A stretch of DNA of 64,000 nucleotides from NCBI GenBank assembly GCA_021811105.1, contig JAJZPM010000004.1, forward strand, positions 110,672 through 174,671, in the 5' to 3' direction. The translations under genes and the position numbers were made by a program. This DNA comes from Nitrospirota bacterium (GTDB lineage: Bacteria > Nitrospirota > Thermodesulfovibrionia > Thermodesulfovibrionales > UBA6898). The notes beneath the pieces are model-generated. The model ran no database searches. It saw only the letters and a list, made by a program, of their open reading frames with translations, and was not told where the DNA came from. Positions 1 to 9,262 of the stretch are shown here, in pieces. How positions within the stretch are numbered: position 1 is the first letter of the stretch; the number at the start of each line of letters is the position of its first letter.

Positions 1-668
1 CCGAGCACATTCACGATCTTTTTCGGGATGTCCTCTTCCCTGATCACCTCCGCCCTGAGCGCATCGTCAAGATCGTGGTTGACATAGGCGATAAGGTCCG
101 AGATGCGCACCACCTGGCCTTCGAGGGTTTCGGAGCGTTCGGACTTCTTCTCCGGCATGATAAGCCCCTTCCCCTTTGAATGGGTGACGATCCCGTTTCT
201 GACCTCATGGGTAAGGTTCAGTCCCCGGCCGTCATGCTCGAGGAAGTCGACAACCCTGAGACTCTGCTTATAATGGTCGAACCCCCCCGGATGGATCTCC
301 CTCAGTATCTCTTCGCCGGCATGTCCGAAGGGCGTGTGCCCGAGGTCATGCCCGAGAGCGACCGCTTCGGTCAAGTCCTCATTCAGCCTGAGCGCTCTTG
401 AGATCGTCCTCGCGATCTGGGAAACTTCGAGGACATGGGTGAGACGCGTCCGGTAGTGGTCTCCCCTCGGCGCGAGGAATACCTGGGTCTTGTGCTTCAA
501 CCTCCTGAAGGACTTGGAATGGATGATCCTGTCCCTGTCCCTCTGAAAACAGGTCCTGATCTCACCCTCCTCTTCCCTGAACGCACGGCCCTTACTCTTT
601 CCGCTCAGGCAGGCCTTCGGATCAAGAAACCGGGTCTCCAGCTCTTCGGTCTCCTCTCGGATAGTCAT
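1..668 (-). CDS. dgt: Deoxyguanosinetriphosphate triphosphohydrolase-like protein (dGTPase), C-terminus cut by window edge
   Basis: The minus-strand frame is open from an ATG at 668 to the window edge, giving the first 222 or so residues. Dgt-type HD-domain enzymes hydrolyse dNTPs to deoxynucleosides and triphosphate in the cytoplasm. Visible family features are the N-terminal [20 protein letters not shown] segment, the [10 protein letters not shown] helix carrying the first metal-binding His, and the [13 protein letters not shown] motif with the HD pair. A GGGAGAGTAAGGT purine run lies before the ATG, but a TAAAAT box also ends 7 bases before it, so translation could start on a leaderless message. 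It diverges from the S-adenosylmethionine synthetase gene. The remainder of the protein lies outside the window. Confidence 0.9.
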   Translation of the reverse strand, partial: MTIREETEELETRFLDPKACLSGKSKGRAFREEEGEIRTCFQRDRDRIIHSKSFRRLKHKTQVFLAPRGDHYRTRLTHVLEVSQIARTISRALRLNEDLTEAVALGHDLGHTPFGHAGEEILREIHPGGFDHYKQSLRVVDFLEHDGRGLNLTHEVRNGIVTHSKGKGLIMPEKKSERSETLEGQVVRISDLIAYVNHDLDDALRAEVIREEDIPKKIVNVL

Positions 669-724
669 AGAGGTTATTTTACCTTACTCTCCCTTTCTTT
701 TTATAAGAACTTTCGGGGGCGGAT

Positions 725-753
725 TTGTCTGCGGCCCTTTTTCCTGATAGAAT
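725..753 (+). promoter_or_regulatory. Putative sigma-70 promoter of the S-adenosylmethionine synthetase gene
   Basis: TTGTCT at 725-730 and TAGAAT at 748-753 are separated by 17 bases. The -10 box ends 6 bases before the ATG at 760, so the transcript would begin at or beside the start codon and lack a ribosome binding site. Confidence 0.5.
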
Positions 754-759
754 TCGCTC

Positions 760-1962
760 ATGATAGTTGTCGAACCCTTTAAGGGGAAATCGGTCACGGA
801 CCAGAGGGTCGAGATCGTGGAGCGAAAGGGCACCGGCCACCCGGATTTCATCTGCGACTCCGTCATGGAAGCCATCTCGGTTGCCCTCAGCCGCGCATAC
901 AAGGAGGCATTCGGGACAATCCTTCACCATAATATCGACAAGGGTCTGCTCGCCGCCGGCCGGGCTGACCATACATTCGGGGGCGGCCGGATGATCAAGC
1001 CCATGGAACTAATCATAGGAGACAGGGCGACCTTCTCGGCAATGGGCAGAAGGATCCCCGTGGGCGAGATCGCGGTTGATGCGGCGAAGAGATGGCTAAG
1101 GAAGCACCTCAGGTTTATAGACCCTGAAAAACATGTCAAATACCGGCTGGTCCTTGCGCCGGGATCAGAGGAGCTTACGGACATCTTCGCAAGGTCGCAG
1201 GCGATAAAGGGCGCAAATGACACATCGGCCTTGATAGGCTATTATCCCCTCTCCTCTACCGAGGAGGCGGTACTAGGTCTTGAGCGGTATCTTAACTCCT
1301 TGTCATTCAAGAAAAAATACCCGGAGACCGGAGAAGACATAAAAGTGATGGGGCTGAGGACCGGGAAAGAGGTGGAAGTCACTGTTGCGATGCCGCTTAT
1401 TTCCCCTTTTATTCATTCCGAGGACGACTATTTTGAGAAAAAAGAGTTATTGCAGAGAGAAATAGAAGAATTTCTCAGGGCAAACAGCGGGTTCGGCCGT
1501 ATCAGCGTGCATCTGAATGCCCTTGATGAGAGGGGAAGGGGGGGCGGCGGCGTATACCTGTCGCTCCTGGGGACCTCGGCGGAAGATGCGGATTCGGGAC
1601 AGGTCGGAAGGGGTAACAGGGTAAACGGTTTGATCTCGGTCAATAGGCCCATGGGAACTGAGGCGGCCGCCGGTAAGAACCCGGTAAGCCATGTGGGCAA
1701 GATCTACAATATCCTTGCGCACAAGACTGCCGAAAAGATCTACAAGAACGTTGAGGGTATCAGGGAAGTGTATGTGCTTCTGCTGAGCAGGATAGGAACG
1801 CCGGTCGACGCCCCTCCAATGGCTTCGGTTCAGGTGCTCCTCGAAAAAGGATGCAGGCTCGCGGACGTATCGGGAGCTTCAGCTATGATTGTGGAACGGG
1901 AACTCGCTGACATCTCCAGTTTCTGCGACAGGCTCGCCAAAGGGACTTATCCGGTCTGCTGA
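760..1962 (+). CDS. mat: S-adenosylmethionine synthetase, archaeal type
   Basis: A 400-residue protein of the AdoMet_Synthase family (the archaeal-type enzyme, only distantly related to bacterial MetK). It makes S-adenosylmethionine from methionine and ATP in the cytoplasm. The N-terminus has [19 protein letters not shown], the family signature with the HPD/D residues, followed by [20 protein letters not shown], and the C-terminal half has a glycine-rich [22 protein letters not shown] loop. Length is normal for the family. No Shine-Dalgarno is visible and a -10-like box sits just upstream, consistent with leaderless expression. mtnA (methionine salvage) lies elsewhere in the window. The archaeal-type enzyme in a bacterium is consistent with ancient lateral transfer. 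Confidence 0.95.
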   Translation: MIVVEPFKGKSVTDQRVEIVERKGTGHPDFICDSVMEAISVALSRAYKEAFGTILHHNIDKGLLAAGRADHTFGGGRMIKPMELIIGDRATFSAMGRRIPVGEIAVDAAKRWLRKHLRFIDPEKHVKYRLVLAPGSEELTDIFARSQAIKGANDTSALIGYYPLSSTEEAVLGLERYLNSLSFKKKYPETGEDIKVMGLRTGKEVEVTVAMPLISPFIHSEDDYFEKKELLQREIEEFLRANSGFGRISVHLNALDERGRGGGGVYLSLLGTSAEDADSGQVGRGNRVNGLISVNRPMGTEAAAGKNPVSHVGKIYNILAHKTAEKIYKNVEGIREVYVLLLSRIGTPVDAPPMASVQVLLEKGCRLADVSGASAMIVERELADISSFCDRLAKGTYPVC

Positions 1963-1963
1963 A

Positions 1964-2048
1964 GGCCGGATCACCGGCCACGCTATTTCCTCCTCAGAAC
2001 TTGGGAAAGGACATAAAGGCCGTCATTGTCCCGAACGCTTTCGGGACA
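1964..2048 (+). terminator. Two hairpins after the S-adenosylmethionine synthetase gene
   Basis: GGCCGG/CCGGCC (1964-1979, loop ATCA) directly follows the stop codon, and a perfect 9-bp stem TGTCCCGAA/TTCGGGACA (2027-2048, loop CGCT) follows further on. Neither has a T-tract, so they may be transcript-end or processing structures rather than classical intrinsic terminators. Confidence 0.4.
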
Positions 2049-2100
2049 CCTCCTCTTAAGATATTAACAGCCTCGAAATAGTATGCACATAATTATCATA

Positions 2101-2313
2101 AAATCCCTCCTAACCTCCCTTTGCTAAAGGGAGGGATTACCCCTCTTTTCCGCCTCGGCGGATCAGCCGGGGCTGAGGCAAAGAGGCCTGCCTGCCGGTA
2201 GGCAGGGGCGGCGCCTTACCCCCTGTTTCCGCACTCAGGCGGATTCGCCGAGGAGAAAAGATAAGAGGGGGTAAAGGGGAGTTATGATTCCCAAAAGGGG
2301 AAGGGGGATTTTC
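2101..2313. repeat. Dispersed GC-rich inverted-repeat element, copy 1
   Basis: The non-coding gap from 1963 to 2533 is mostly occupied by this element. It opens with AAATCCCTCCTAACCTCCCT, contains nested hairpins (CCTGCCTGCC/GGTAGGCAGG and GCCTCGGCGGAT/GGATTCGCCGAGG arms) and closes with GGGGAAGGGGGATTTT, so its ends are imperfect inverted repeats. The same opening sequence recurs at 35820. ORFs crossing it are low-complexity and are not credible genes. The remaining bases up to 2533 show nothing recognisable. Confidence 0.7.
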
Positions 2314-2533
2314 CGATAATGTAAATTCCCTTAATAAGATGCACTCCCCCAGCACAGGTGGCAAGGAGCGAAAGAAATATGATAACGTAAATAATCGGAA
2401 GTTGCAGTTTTATGAAGTTTCATCAATACAGAACCCGTAAGAATATATCGTATTTTCCCCTCCCTTCTGACGTTGTTGCCGGTTGCAGGAGGAAAAGACT
2501 GGATCATTCGGCCTGCGGGTATGTGAAAGCCCA

Positions 2534-4351
2534 ATGAAGAAAAAGATCGTCATAGGACTAAGCCTTTTCTCTCTGATTTTTTTTATGGGGGGAATATACA
2601 TCATCTTCACCGTCGAGAGGGCGACGTCGAAACTCGACAGGCTTATCACGCTCCACCAGGTCGAAATCTTGCGCGAGCACCTGCTGATAAGCATCAAGAG
2701 GGTACAGCAGGATATCGACCTCAAAGATACCCGCTATGCAAGAGGAATGGACACCATCATGTCGGACGTGATGAGCATGAGCAAGACGGCGGATACCTGC
2801 TTCGACTGTCATCACGCTGAAGGAGTCAGGGAAAAGCTCGTCGACCTCAACAGCCATGTGGAAGAATATAGGAAGGCCGTAAGCAGGGTACTGACTATGA
2901 GGGCGAAGGCCGCGAGACAGGTGGCGGAAGAAGATGCGGCCTTCAGAATAGGTGAGGAGCTCACGGCTAAAGTGAACACGATCATCGCAATCGCAAGCAG
3001 CAATGTCGAGAAGAAAACCCAGTCGGCGATGAAGGAGATCTCAGACACCAAGATCATTCTCTTTGCCTTAATTGGCATCGGACCCCTCCTGGCAACAGGC
3101 CTCACGTTCGTTTTTATCAAGGGCTTCACCAGACCGGTAGACGTCCTTCTGCGCGCGATACGCAAATTGAAATCAGGAGATCTGGATTCCCGGATAGAAG
3201 GCCTGAAAGACGAGTTCGGAGAAGTGGCCGCCTCATTCAACGACATGACCTCATCTTTGAAAGAGCAGATGTACAAAATCGAAGAGAGCGAGATGCGGTA
3301 CCGTATGCTTTTTGAAAGCGCCAAAGACGCCATTTTTATTATAGCGGCCGGGGGACAAGAGCCGGGAAAGATCGTTGCGGCAAACCGGGCCGCTGCGGAA
3401 ATGCACGGATATACCGTCGAGGAGCTCAAGACCCTGAACATCGCCGACCTCGACGCACCCGGGGAGAGTGAGCACATCCCCGAGAGGATCGGACGGATAC
3501 TCCGGGGCGAATGGATAAAAGCCGACATCACCCACAGGAGAAGGGACGGGGCGGTGTTTCCGGTGGAGATCAGCGCAGGCCTGATCGAGCTGGGATCACA
3601 GAAATATATCCTGGCCTATGACAGGGACATAAGCGAGCGCAAGAATGCGGAAGAGGCATTGCAGAGGTCGGAGCAGCTGCGAATGGTAGGAGAGCTGGCA
3701 GCAGGGCTTGCACATGAAATAAAGAATCCTCTGGCCGGAGTAAAGGTGTCGATCGACGTGATGCTCCAGGAACTGCCCCTTTCGCATGACGACAGGCAGG
3801 TCTTTCTCGGGGCCAGAGAAGAGCTCAAGATGATCGAACTGCTGATTAAGTCCCTCCTTAATTTCGCCAAGCCGCCCAAGCCCCAATTTGCCGCTGTCAG
3901 AGTAAATAATCTCCTGAATACAATCATGGCGCTTTCCCTGAAAAATCCGTCGTTCTCCGCCATTCAGGTGACCAGGGACTACGAGGAAGATCTTCCGGAA
4001 ATCATGGCCGACTCCATGCAACTGCAGCAGGTGTTCATGAATCTTCTTATCAATGCCGGCGAATCGATGACGGCCGGAGGGACGCTGACGGTAAAGACCT
4101 CTTCCGATAAAAGCAAAGGCCTCATCGAAGTGATAATATCGGATACCGGCAAGGGTATCGATGACAGTGCGCTACAGAAAATATTCGAGCCTTTTTTTAC
4201 GACAAAGCCGAAGGGTACGGGGTTGGGGCTTGCGATCTCCAAGCGACTTATCGATCAGCACGGGGGCGCTATCTGCGCATCAGGTAATCCCGGCGGGGGG
4301 GCTTCCTTTATCGTCACGTTTCCCGTCGGGAAGTCCGGGGAGGCGCATTGA
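2534..4351 (+). CDS. Membrane sensor histidine kinase with periplasmic c-type heme motif, HAMP and PAS domains (module A)
   Basis: A 605-residue kinase. A membrane segment at about 5-27 is followed by a periplasmic helical region of about 145 residues with a CFDCHH heme-attachment motif at residues 89-93. A second membrane segment (about 174-196) leads to HAMP, PAS (about 254-370), HisKA with the phospho-accepting His 394 in GLAHEIKNP, and a HATPase domain with NLLINAGESM, ISDTGKGID and GTGLGLAIS. The kinase at 40183-41637 has the same N-terminal layout with its CXXCH at the same residues. The ATG at 2534 was chosen because it aligns with that paralog; an in-frame TTG at 2483 lies upstream. 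The stop overlaps the downstream regulator start. Redox, NO or CO sensing through a covalent heme is an inference. Confidence 0.9.
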   Translation: MKKKIVIGLSLFSLIFFMGGIYIIFTVERATSKLDRLITLHQVEILREHLLISIKRVQQDIDLKDTRYARGMDTIMSDVMSMSKTADTCFDCHHAEGVREKLVDLNSHVEEYRKAVSRVLTMRAKAARQVAEEDAAFRIGEELTAKVNTIIAIASSNVEKKTQSAMKEISDTKIILFALIGIGPLLATGLTFVFIKGFTRPVDVLLRAIRKLKSGDLDSRIEGLKDEFGEVAASFNDMTSSLKEQMYKIEESEMRYRMLFESAKDAIFIIAAGGQEPGKIVAANRAAAEMHGYTVEELKTLNIADLDAPGESEHIPERIGRILRGEWIKADITHRRRDGAVFPVEISAGLIELGSQKYILAYDRDISERKNAEEALQRSEQLRMVGELAAGLAHEIKNPLAGVKVSIDVMLQELPLSHDDRQVFLGAREELKMIELLIKSLLNFAKPPKPQFAAVRVNNLLNTIMALSLKNPSFSAIQVTRDYEEDLPEIMADSMQLQQVFMNLLINAGESMTAGGTLTVKTSSDKSKGLIEVIISDTGKGIDDSALQKIFEPFFTTKPKGTGLGLAISKRLIDQHGGAICASGNPGGGASFIVTFPVGKSGEAH

Positions 4352-5745
4352 CCGGGACAAACAGCGGGAAAGTGTTCCTCGTTGACGACGACGATGTCAT
4401 CGTATCGATGCTCAGCAGAACTTTAAAAAAAGACGGGTACGATGTCGATTCTGAAAGCAGAAAGTTCAGCGGCCTCGTCGACAGGATCAGGTCTTGGGGC
4501 CCCGATATCGTGCTGCTCGACATCAAGCTCGGAGAGTTAAGCGGCCTCGATGTCCTTGAGGAGATAAAAAGCAGAAAGGTGAACACGCAGGTCGTAATGC
4601 TGACATCCGACAACAACGTCGAAACAGGGGTCAGATGCATGAAACTCGGGGCCTCCGATTATCTGACGAAACCTTTTAATATCGATGAGGTGAAGATCGT
4701 CATAAGTAATATCATCGAAAAAGGGAGGCTCAGGAACGAGGTCGACTATCTGAGGGGCGTGTATTCCGAGTTCTTCCGCACTGAGATCATAGGGGAATCG
4801 ACCGCCATAAAGGCACTCCGGGAGAACGCGGCAAAGATAGCCTCGGCAAAGGTCCCGACCATCTTAATCACCGGCGAGAGCGGCACGGGCAAGGAATTGG
4901 TTGCCCGATATATCCATAAGGGGATGCATAACGACTCAGGGTCAGGATGCGTGCCCTTTATCGCGATCAACTGTACGGCGCTGCCTGAAAGCCTCCTCGA
5001 AAGTGAGTTCTTCGGTTATGAAAAAGGGGCCTTCACCGACGCGAAAACGGACAAAAAGGGGATCTTTGAGCTGGCCCACACCGGTACGATCCTCCTCGAC
5101 GAAATCGGCGATATGAAACCCAGCCTCCAGAGCAAACTGCTGAGGGTACTTGAGGAAAGGTCGGTACGCCGCATCGGCGGGCATGAGGAGATCACTATCG
5201 AGGTAACGGTCATCGCAACCACAAACAGGGACCTCTCTGAAGCCGTTGAAACAGGGGACTTCAGGAAAGACCTCTTCTATCGGCTGAATGTCTTTTCTCT
5301 CCATATGCCGCCCCTCAGGGACCGGGCAGATGACAGCCTGATAATGTCCGAATATTTTCTCGGTTATTTTGCAGAAAAATACAAAACAAGGAAGGTAAAA
5401 GGGTTTTCACCGCAGGCGGAAAAGGTTATCCGTGGATACGGTTGGCCGGGGAATGTCCGCGAACTCAAGAACGTGATCGAAAGAATCGTGGTCCTCGAAA
5501 ATGCCGAGATAATCACTCCCGAGCATCTGCCGAAGGAGATGAGCGGTTGGTCCGTTGATCAGGGACTTCCTGCAGCCAACAGGTTCCTCCTCCCTGACGG
5601 CGGGGTATCCCTTGACGATATAGAAAAGGACCTGATCATACAGGCGCTGGAAAAAACGAACCACAACAAGACCCATGCGGCAAAACTTCTCAGGGTAAGT
5701 TACGACTCCCTGAGGTACCAAATAAAGAAGTTCGGGCTGGAGTAA
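4348..5745 (+). CDS. NtrC-family sigma-54-dependent response regulator (module A)
   Basis: A 465-residue protein with a receiver domain (VDDDD acidic cluster, phospho-acceptor Asp 58 in VLLDIKL), an AAA+ domain with Walker A GESGTGKE, and a C-terminal Fis-type helix-turn-helix ending in DSLRYQIKKFGLE. It should activate RNA polymerase carrying sigma-54 when phosphorylated. The sigma-54 contact loop reads GAFTDA instead of the commonest GAFTGA. The start is a TTG overlapping the kinase stop, with GGGGAGG 4-5 bases upstream, so the kinase and regulator are translationally coupled and are presumed partners. Its paralog is at 38805-40196. The DNA targets are unknown; a sigma-54 promoter is visible at 27381-27396. 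Confidence 0.95.
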   Translation: MTGTNSGKVFLVDDDDVIVSMLSRTLKKDGYDVDSESRKFSGLVDRIRSWGPDIVLLDIKLGELSGLDVLEEIKSRKVNTQVVMLTSDNNVETGVRCMKLGASDYLTKPFNIDEVKIVISNIIEKGRLRNEVDYLRGVYSEFFRTEIIGESTAIKALRENAAKIASAKVPTILITGESGTGKELVARYIHKGMHNDSGSGCVPFIAINCTALPESLLESEFFGYEKGAFTDAKTDKKGIFELAHTGTILLDEIGDMKPSLQSKLLRVLEERSVRRIGGHEEITIEVTVIATTNRDLSEAVETGDFRKDLFYRLNVFSLHMPPLRDRADDSLIMSEYFLGYFAEKYKTRKVKGFSPQAEKVIRGYGWPGNVRELKNVIERIVVLENAEIITPEHLPKEMSGWSVDQGLPAANRFLLPDGGVSLDDIEKDLIIQALEKTNHNKTHAAKLLRVSYDSLRYQIKKFGLE

Positions 5746-5796
5746 CTGTCGGCGCGGGTCGTTTCAGAGATTAAACCCGGCGGGTTATTCTTCGCT

Positions 5797-6459
5797 TCAA
5801 AGCATCAGGGAATCCACGAAAGAGAAGTAATCGGACGGCGGGTCTACCAGCTGCATGCCGACAGCATACTTCATGCCGTCCTCCGCTGAAGGAAACTGAG
5901 GAGGGATGCAGGACGAATCAGAGGTCCGGACCACCCTGCCTTTCAGAGGTATCTCACGGTTGTCCCGAACATGAAGAAGAATGTCGACTGTGGCCCCGCA
6001 TTTAAAGACGGCATCGGTCATGACCAGCATGCCGGAATCCGAGAGGTTATAGATCATGCCTTTATGTTTTTCGTCTATGCTGGCCTGCACCGATTTAAAG
6101 ACCCTCATGCCCCGCAGCGCAGCCTTGAGCTTGTCGATATCGAACGGCTTTTCGAAAAATTCAAAGGCCCCCCTCTTGAGGGCTTCCTGCCTGATATCTT
6201 CGTCCGCACTGGACGTAATCATCACCACCCGGCTGTGGGGCGATTTGCCGCTAATATAGTCAAGTACGTCGAGTCCGTCTATGTCTGGAAGTTTTTTGTC
6301 GAGGATGACAATATGATAGAATTTCTCCTGGATCTGCTTCATTGCTTCGTTACCGGTGCCCACAGCCTTAACGTGCTGGAACTCTTTTGAAAAAAAACGC
6401 ATCATGACCGACCTTAGCAGTTCATTATCGTCGACAAACAAGACATTTTCCGGACGCAT
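5797..6459 (-). CDS. Response regulator with receiver and C-terminal PilZ-like domain (module A)
   Basis: A 220-residue protein. Residues 1-120 are a receiver domain (VDDNELL, Asp in VILDKKLPDIDG, ITSS, FFEKPF). The C-terminal 100 residues (NLSDSGMLVMTD, then KGRVVRTSD and YAVGMQLV) follow the PilZ fold pattern, but the classical RxxxR c-di-GMP-binding arginines are not obvious. It is convergent with the sigma-54 regulator, 51 bases away. The same receiver-PilZ protein type sits convergent to the second kinase/regulator pair at 38080-38790. An AAAAGGGA purine run precedes the ATG. It could link phosphorelay output to cyclic-dinucleotide-dependent behaviour (inference). Confidence 0.8.
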   Translation of the reverse strand: MRPENVLFVDDNELLRSVMMRFFSKEFQHVKAVGTGNEAMKQIQEKFYHIVILDKKLPDIDGLDVLDYISGKSPHSRVVMITSSADEDIRQEALKRGAFEFFEKPFDIDKLKAALRGMRVFKSVQASIDEKHKGMIYNLSDSGMLVMTDAVFKCGATVDILLHVRDNREIPLKGRVVRTSDSSCIPPQFPSAEDGMKYAVGMQLVDPPSDYFSFVDSLML

Positions 6460-6765
6460 TCCCTTTTATCCCTCTCATGATGCTGTTTGCTATAGATTAA
6501 TTTTTTTTGTGAAAAAAGCAATATCTATGCCTGCAAATAATAAAAACCCCAATCAGCAGCTAACCTATTGTTTTTCTTGATTCTGTTATAGGATTTATCC
6601 GACTTCCATTGCCGCTGTAATACAAAAATTGTATAGTGAAGTTAGTAAAATGACGCAGTCGCAGAGGCATTTCAACAGTCACTGACTGAGAAATATATTT
6701 TTTGTATTATTTCTAACTATCGATACCCTTGACACCACAAAAGCCAAATTTGTATAGTAAACATT
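6460..6765 (+). other. Intergenic region with two similar promoter-like sequences
   Basis: No credible ORF. AT-rich sequence contains TTGCCG-17-TATAGT (6609-6637) and TTGACA-18-TATAGT (6729-6758). Both -10 boxes lie in a repeated CAAA(A)TTGTATAGT context. The first would give a short transcript with an 11-codon ATG ORF starting at 6650; the second abuts the lipoprotein start at 6766. Confidence 0.5.
6729..6758 (+). promoter_or_regulatory. Sigma-70 promoter abutting the lipoprotein gene
   Basis: TTGACA at 6729-6734, 18-base spacer, TATAGT at 6753-6758. The start codon follows 7 bases after the -10 box, so the predicted transcript is leaderless. Confidence 0.65.
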
Positions 6766-7140
6766 ATGAAATTTTTGGCGATGTTAAGCGCTTTTTGTCT
6801 TCTATTTATAGGCATGCTGACTGCTTCCTGTTCCAGACAGACTGCCCAGTCGCTCGTAGGCACGTGGCAGGAGGTCAACGGGACGGAGTCCATAGAGTTC
6901 CTCAGGGACGGCTCTTTCCGGGGCAAAATGATTTGGGATATGACCAAACAACCGGTTGAAGTCGTGGGAACCTATTCAAGAAAGGGAGACCTTGTAGACC
7001 TCAAGGTGGACAAACCAGCGCAATTGACTCCCATGACATGGAAAGTGACAATATCCGGCCCTGAAATGACTATCGCCTTTCAGCAGGGAGGCGCCTTGAA
7101 ACTCGACGGCAGTTCGCTGAGATACCGCCGAATCTCGTAA
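6766..7140 (+). CDS. Small lipocalin-like lipoprotein of unknown function
   Basis: A 124-residue protein with a lipoprotein signal (MKFLAMLSAFCLLFIG followed by lipobox LTASC). The mature part begins LVGTWQEVNGTESIEFLRDG and has alternating strand patterns ending GGALKLDGSSLRYRRIS, reminiscent of short lipocalin-like or META-like barrels. A strong promoter-like sequence ends 7 bases before the ATG. A further in-frame ATG at 6781 is possible but would shorten the signal. It lies 100 bases before the TMTC-like gene in the same direction and may be cotranscribed with it. The exact family is not recognised. Confidence 0.7.
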   Translation: MKFLAMLSAFCLLFIGMLTASCSRQTAQSLVGTWQEVNGTESIEFLRDGSFRGKMIWDMTKQPVEVVGTYSRKGDLVDLKVDKPAQLTPMTWKVTISGPEMTIAFQQGGALKLDGSSLRYRRIS

Positions 7141-7240
7141 GACGATTTTCAAGACCGCCCTTTTGGTCTTTATGTCTATTAATTTCTTTTCCGCCCTTAT
7201 CGCAAAAAGACGACTGCCGGCACAGCTACGGGTTAATAAT

Positions 7241-9262
7241 ATGACCGAACGCGTCCGTCTGCGCTTCTTCATCTCCCTTGTACTGGTCGTCGCGACCTTC
7301 CTTATCTTCGCGAAGGTGGGAGGTCATGATTTTATCTCCTATGACGACAACCTCTATGTTACCGACAACCAGATGGTGCAGGGCGGACTGTCCTGGAGCG
7401 GCTTTGTATGGGCCTTTACGACCGTACACTCCGCCAACTGGCATCCCATTACCTGGCTGTCCCACATGCTCGATATGCAACTTTTCGGCCTTCGGCCGGG
7501 TGCTCACCATCTGGTAAATGTGCTTTTTCATTCGCTCAATACGGTCCTTCTCTTTCTGATACTGGCACGTATCACCGGAGCAATATGGCGAAGCGCCTTT
7601 GTCGCGGCCCTGTTCGCGGTTCATCCGCTGCATGTGGAATCTGTTGCGTGGGTATCCGAGCGCAAAGATGTCCTGAGCACCTTCTTCGGTTTTTTGACCA
7701 TCTGGGTGTACGTTCGCTATACAGAGCGACCGGGCATGACGCGTTACCTGTGGGTGGTTCTCTTGCTTGTTCTCGGCCTCCTAAGTAAGCCGATGCTCGT
7801 GACCATGCCTTTTCTTCTCATCCTTCTGGATTACTGGCCGCTCGGGCGAATGCAAGGCGGGGGTCAGTCCGTCACCGAATCGAATCCGGTCCGGCCAAAG
7901 GCGACCTTGTCGCAATTGCTTGTGGAGAAGATCCCGCTTCTTGTAATCTGTACTGCATCAGGCATAGTGACCCTGATCGCTCAGAAGAAGGGTGAAGCGA
8001 TGGCGGACCTTTCCCTGGGCTTAGGGCTTCGCATTGCTAATGCGGCAGTCGGCTATGCACGATACCTCGGAAAGACCTTTTGGCCGGTGGGGCTGTCAAT
8101 TTTTTATCCGCACCCCGGGGCAGGGATACCGGTGTGGCAGGTGGCCGGGGCCTCTTTCCTTCTTCTTACGGTCACTGGTTTGGTCCTGATGAGGCTGAGG
8201 CAGTCCCCCTGGCTTGCAGTGGGATGGTTTTGGTTTATGGTAGCGCTCGTTCCGGTGATAGGAATTGTTCAGGTGGGGGCGCAGTCGATCGCCGATCGTT
8301 ACACCTATATTCCACTCGTCGGGATCTTTATAATGATAGCCTGGGAGGTCCCTGAACTGCTAAAGCGCTGGCGCATCGGTGCCCGGGCGCTCGGGATCGC
8401 ATCAGCACTGGTGCTCCTTCTTCTGTCGTCTCTGACGTGGAGGCAACTCGACTTCTGGAAGAACCACGAAACCCTTTTCCGCCATGCGATCAGTGTAACA
8501 AAGGACAATTGCGTCGCCCTTAGCAGCCTTGCCGATTATCTCGCCAGGAAGGGTAATGTCGACGAAGCTTACAGCGACCTCAATGAGTCGTTGCGGCTCT
8601 GCCCGAAAGACGAAGAGGCCTGGTACAACCTGGGCGTCTTACAACGGAACAGGGGAGAGATGGCAGAGGCGGAAAACTCCCTGCGCGAGGCGTTGCGGCT
8701 TAAGCCCCGATATACCAAGGCCTGGTCCAATCTTGGCTCGGTATATATGGCACAGGGCCGAATGGCCGAGGCGATCGAAGCCCTTCTCGAAGCTGCGCGC
8801 GTCTCACCCGATGACGCTTCCGTCTGGTTCAACCTCGGCTTCTTATATGGAAAGAATGGGCAACCTGAAGAAGCGGTGGAAGCCTATTGCGAATCAGTAC
8901 TGCTAAAGCCGGCCTACTGGGCGGCATGGAACAATCTTGGCATTACATATAAAAACTTAGGCCGGATATCCGAAGCCGCGGCAGCATTCGGACAGGCGGC
9001 GCAAATCCGGCCTGACGATCCAATGGCGTGGTACAACCTTGGGATCCTTTATGCAAACACCGGGGACTTCACTAAGGCAATCGGGGCTTTTCGCAATGCC
9101 GTAAGGGTAAGGCCGGACCATGCGGCTTCCTGGTACGAAATGGGCATGGCCTACTCTTCGATGGGAAGACAACAGGAAGCAGGCGAAGTGGTCCGTACAC
9201 TGCAGTCTCTCGACCCCGGGCTTGCCGAGAAACTCAGTAGCCGCATAGGCCAGAGCAGGTAA
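7241..9262 (+). CDS. Polytopic GT-C-like membrane protein with C-terminal TPR repeats (TMTC-like), copy 1
   Basis: A protein of about 673 residues. The N-terminal 380 residues hold about ten membrane segments with conserved pieces KVGGHDFISYDDNLYV (acidic DD pair in the first outer loop), NWHPITWLSHMLD, HPLHVESVAWVSERKDVLS and GAQSIADRYTYIPLVG. The C-terminal 230 residues are about six TPR units with the W-NLG pattern. The architecture matches TMTC/PMT-related GT-C glycosyltransferases, which use polyprenyl-linked sugars to modify exported proteins; activity in bacterial homologues is inferred only. The ATG at 7241 puts the first membrane helix at the N-terminus as in the paralog at 10178-12073; the frame remains open to a TTG at 7163. 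Confidence 0.8.
   Translation: MTERVRLRFFISLVLVVATFLIFAKVGGHDFISYDDNLYVTDNQMVQGGLSWSGFVWAFTTVHSANWHPITWLSHMLDMQLFGLRPGAHHLVNVLFHSLNTVLLFLILARITGAIWRSAFVAALFAVHPLHVESVAWVSERKDVLSTFFGFLTIWVYVRYTERPGMTRYLWVVLLLVLGLLSKPMLVTMPFLLILLDYWPLGRMQGGGQSVTESNPVRPKATLSQLLVEKIPLLVICTASGIVTLIAQKKGEAMADLSLGLGLRIANAAVGYARYLGKTFWPVGLSIFYPHPGAGIPVWQVAGASFLLLTVTGLVLMRLRQSPWLAVGWFWFMVALVPVIGIVQVGAQSIADRYTYIPLVGIFIMIAWEVPELLKRWRIGARALGIASALVLLLLSSLTWRQLDFWKNHETLFRHAISVTKDNCVALSSLADYLARKGNVDEAYSDLNESLRLCPKDEEAWYNLGVLQRNRGEMAEAENSLREALRLKPRYTKAWSNLGSVYMAQGRMAEAIEALLEAARVSPDDASVWFNLGFLYGKNGQPEEAVEAYCESVLLKPAYWAAWNNLGITYKNLGRISEAAAAFGQAAQIRPDDPMAWYNLGILYANTGDFTKAIGAFRNAVRVRPDHAASWYEMGMAYSSMGRQQEAGEVVRTLQSLDPGLAEKLSSRIGQSR

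Noticed and set aside
2137..2364. 75-codon minus-strand ORF in the repeat near 2.1-2.3 kb
   Set aside because: Reads through the inverted-repeat element; Pro/Leu/Arg-rich low-complexity product.
7562..7580. TGGCACG in the TMTC-like gene
   Set aside because: No TTGC at the right spacing and inside a coding region.
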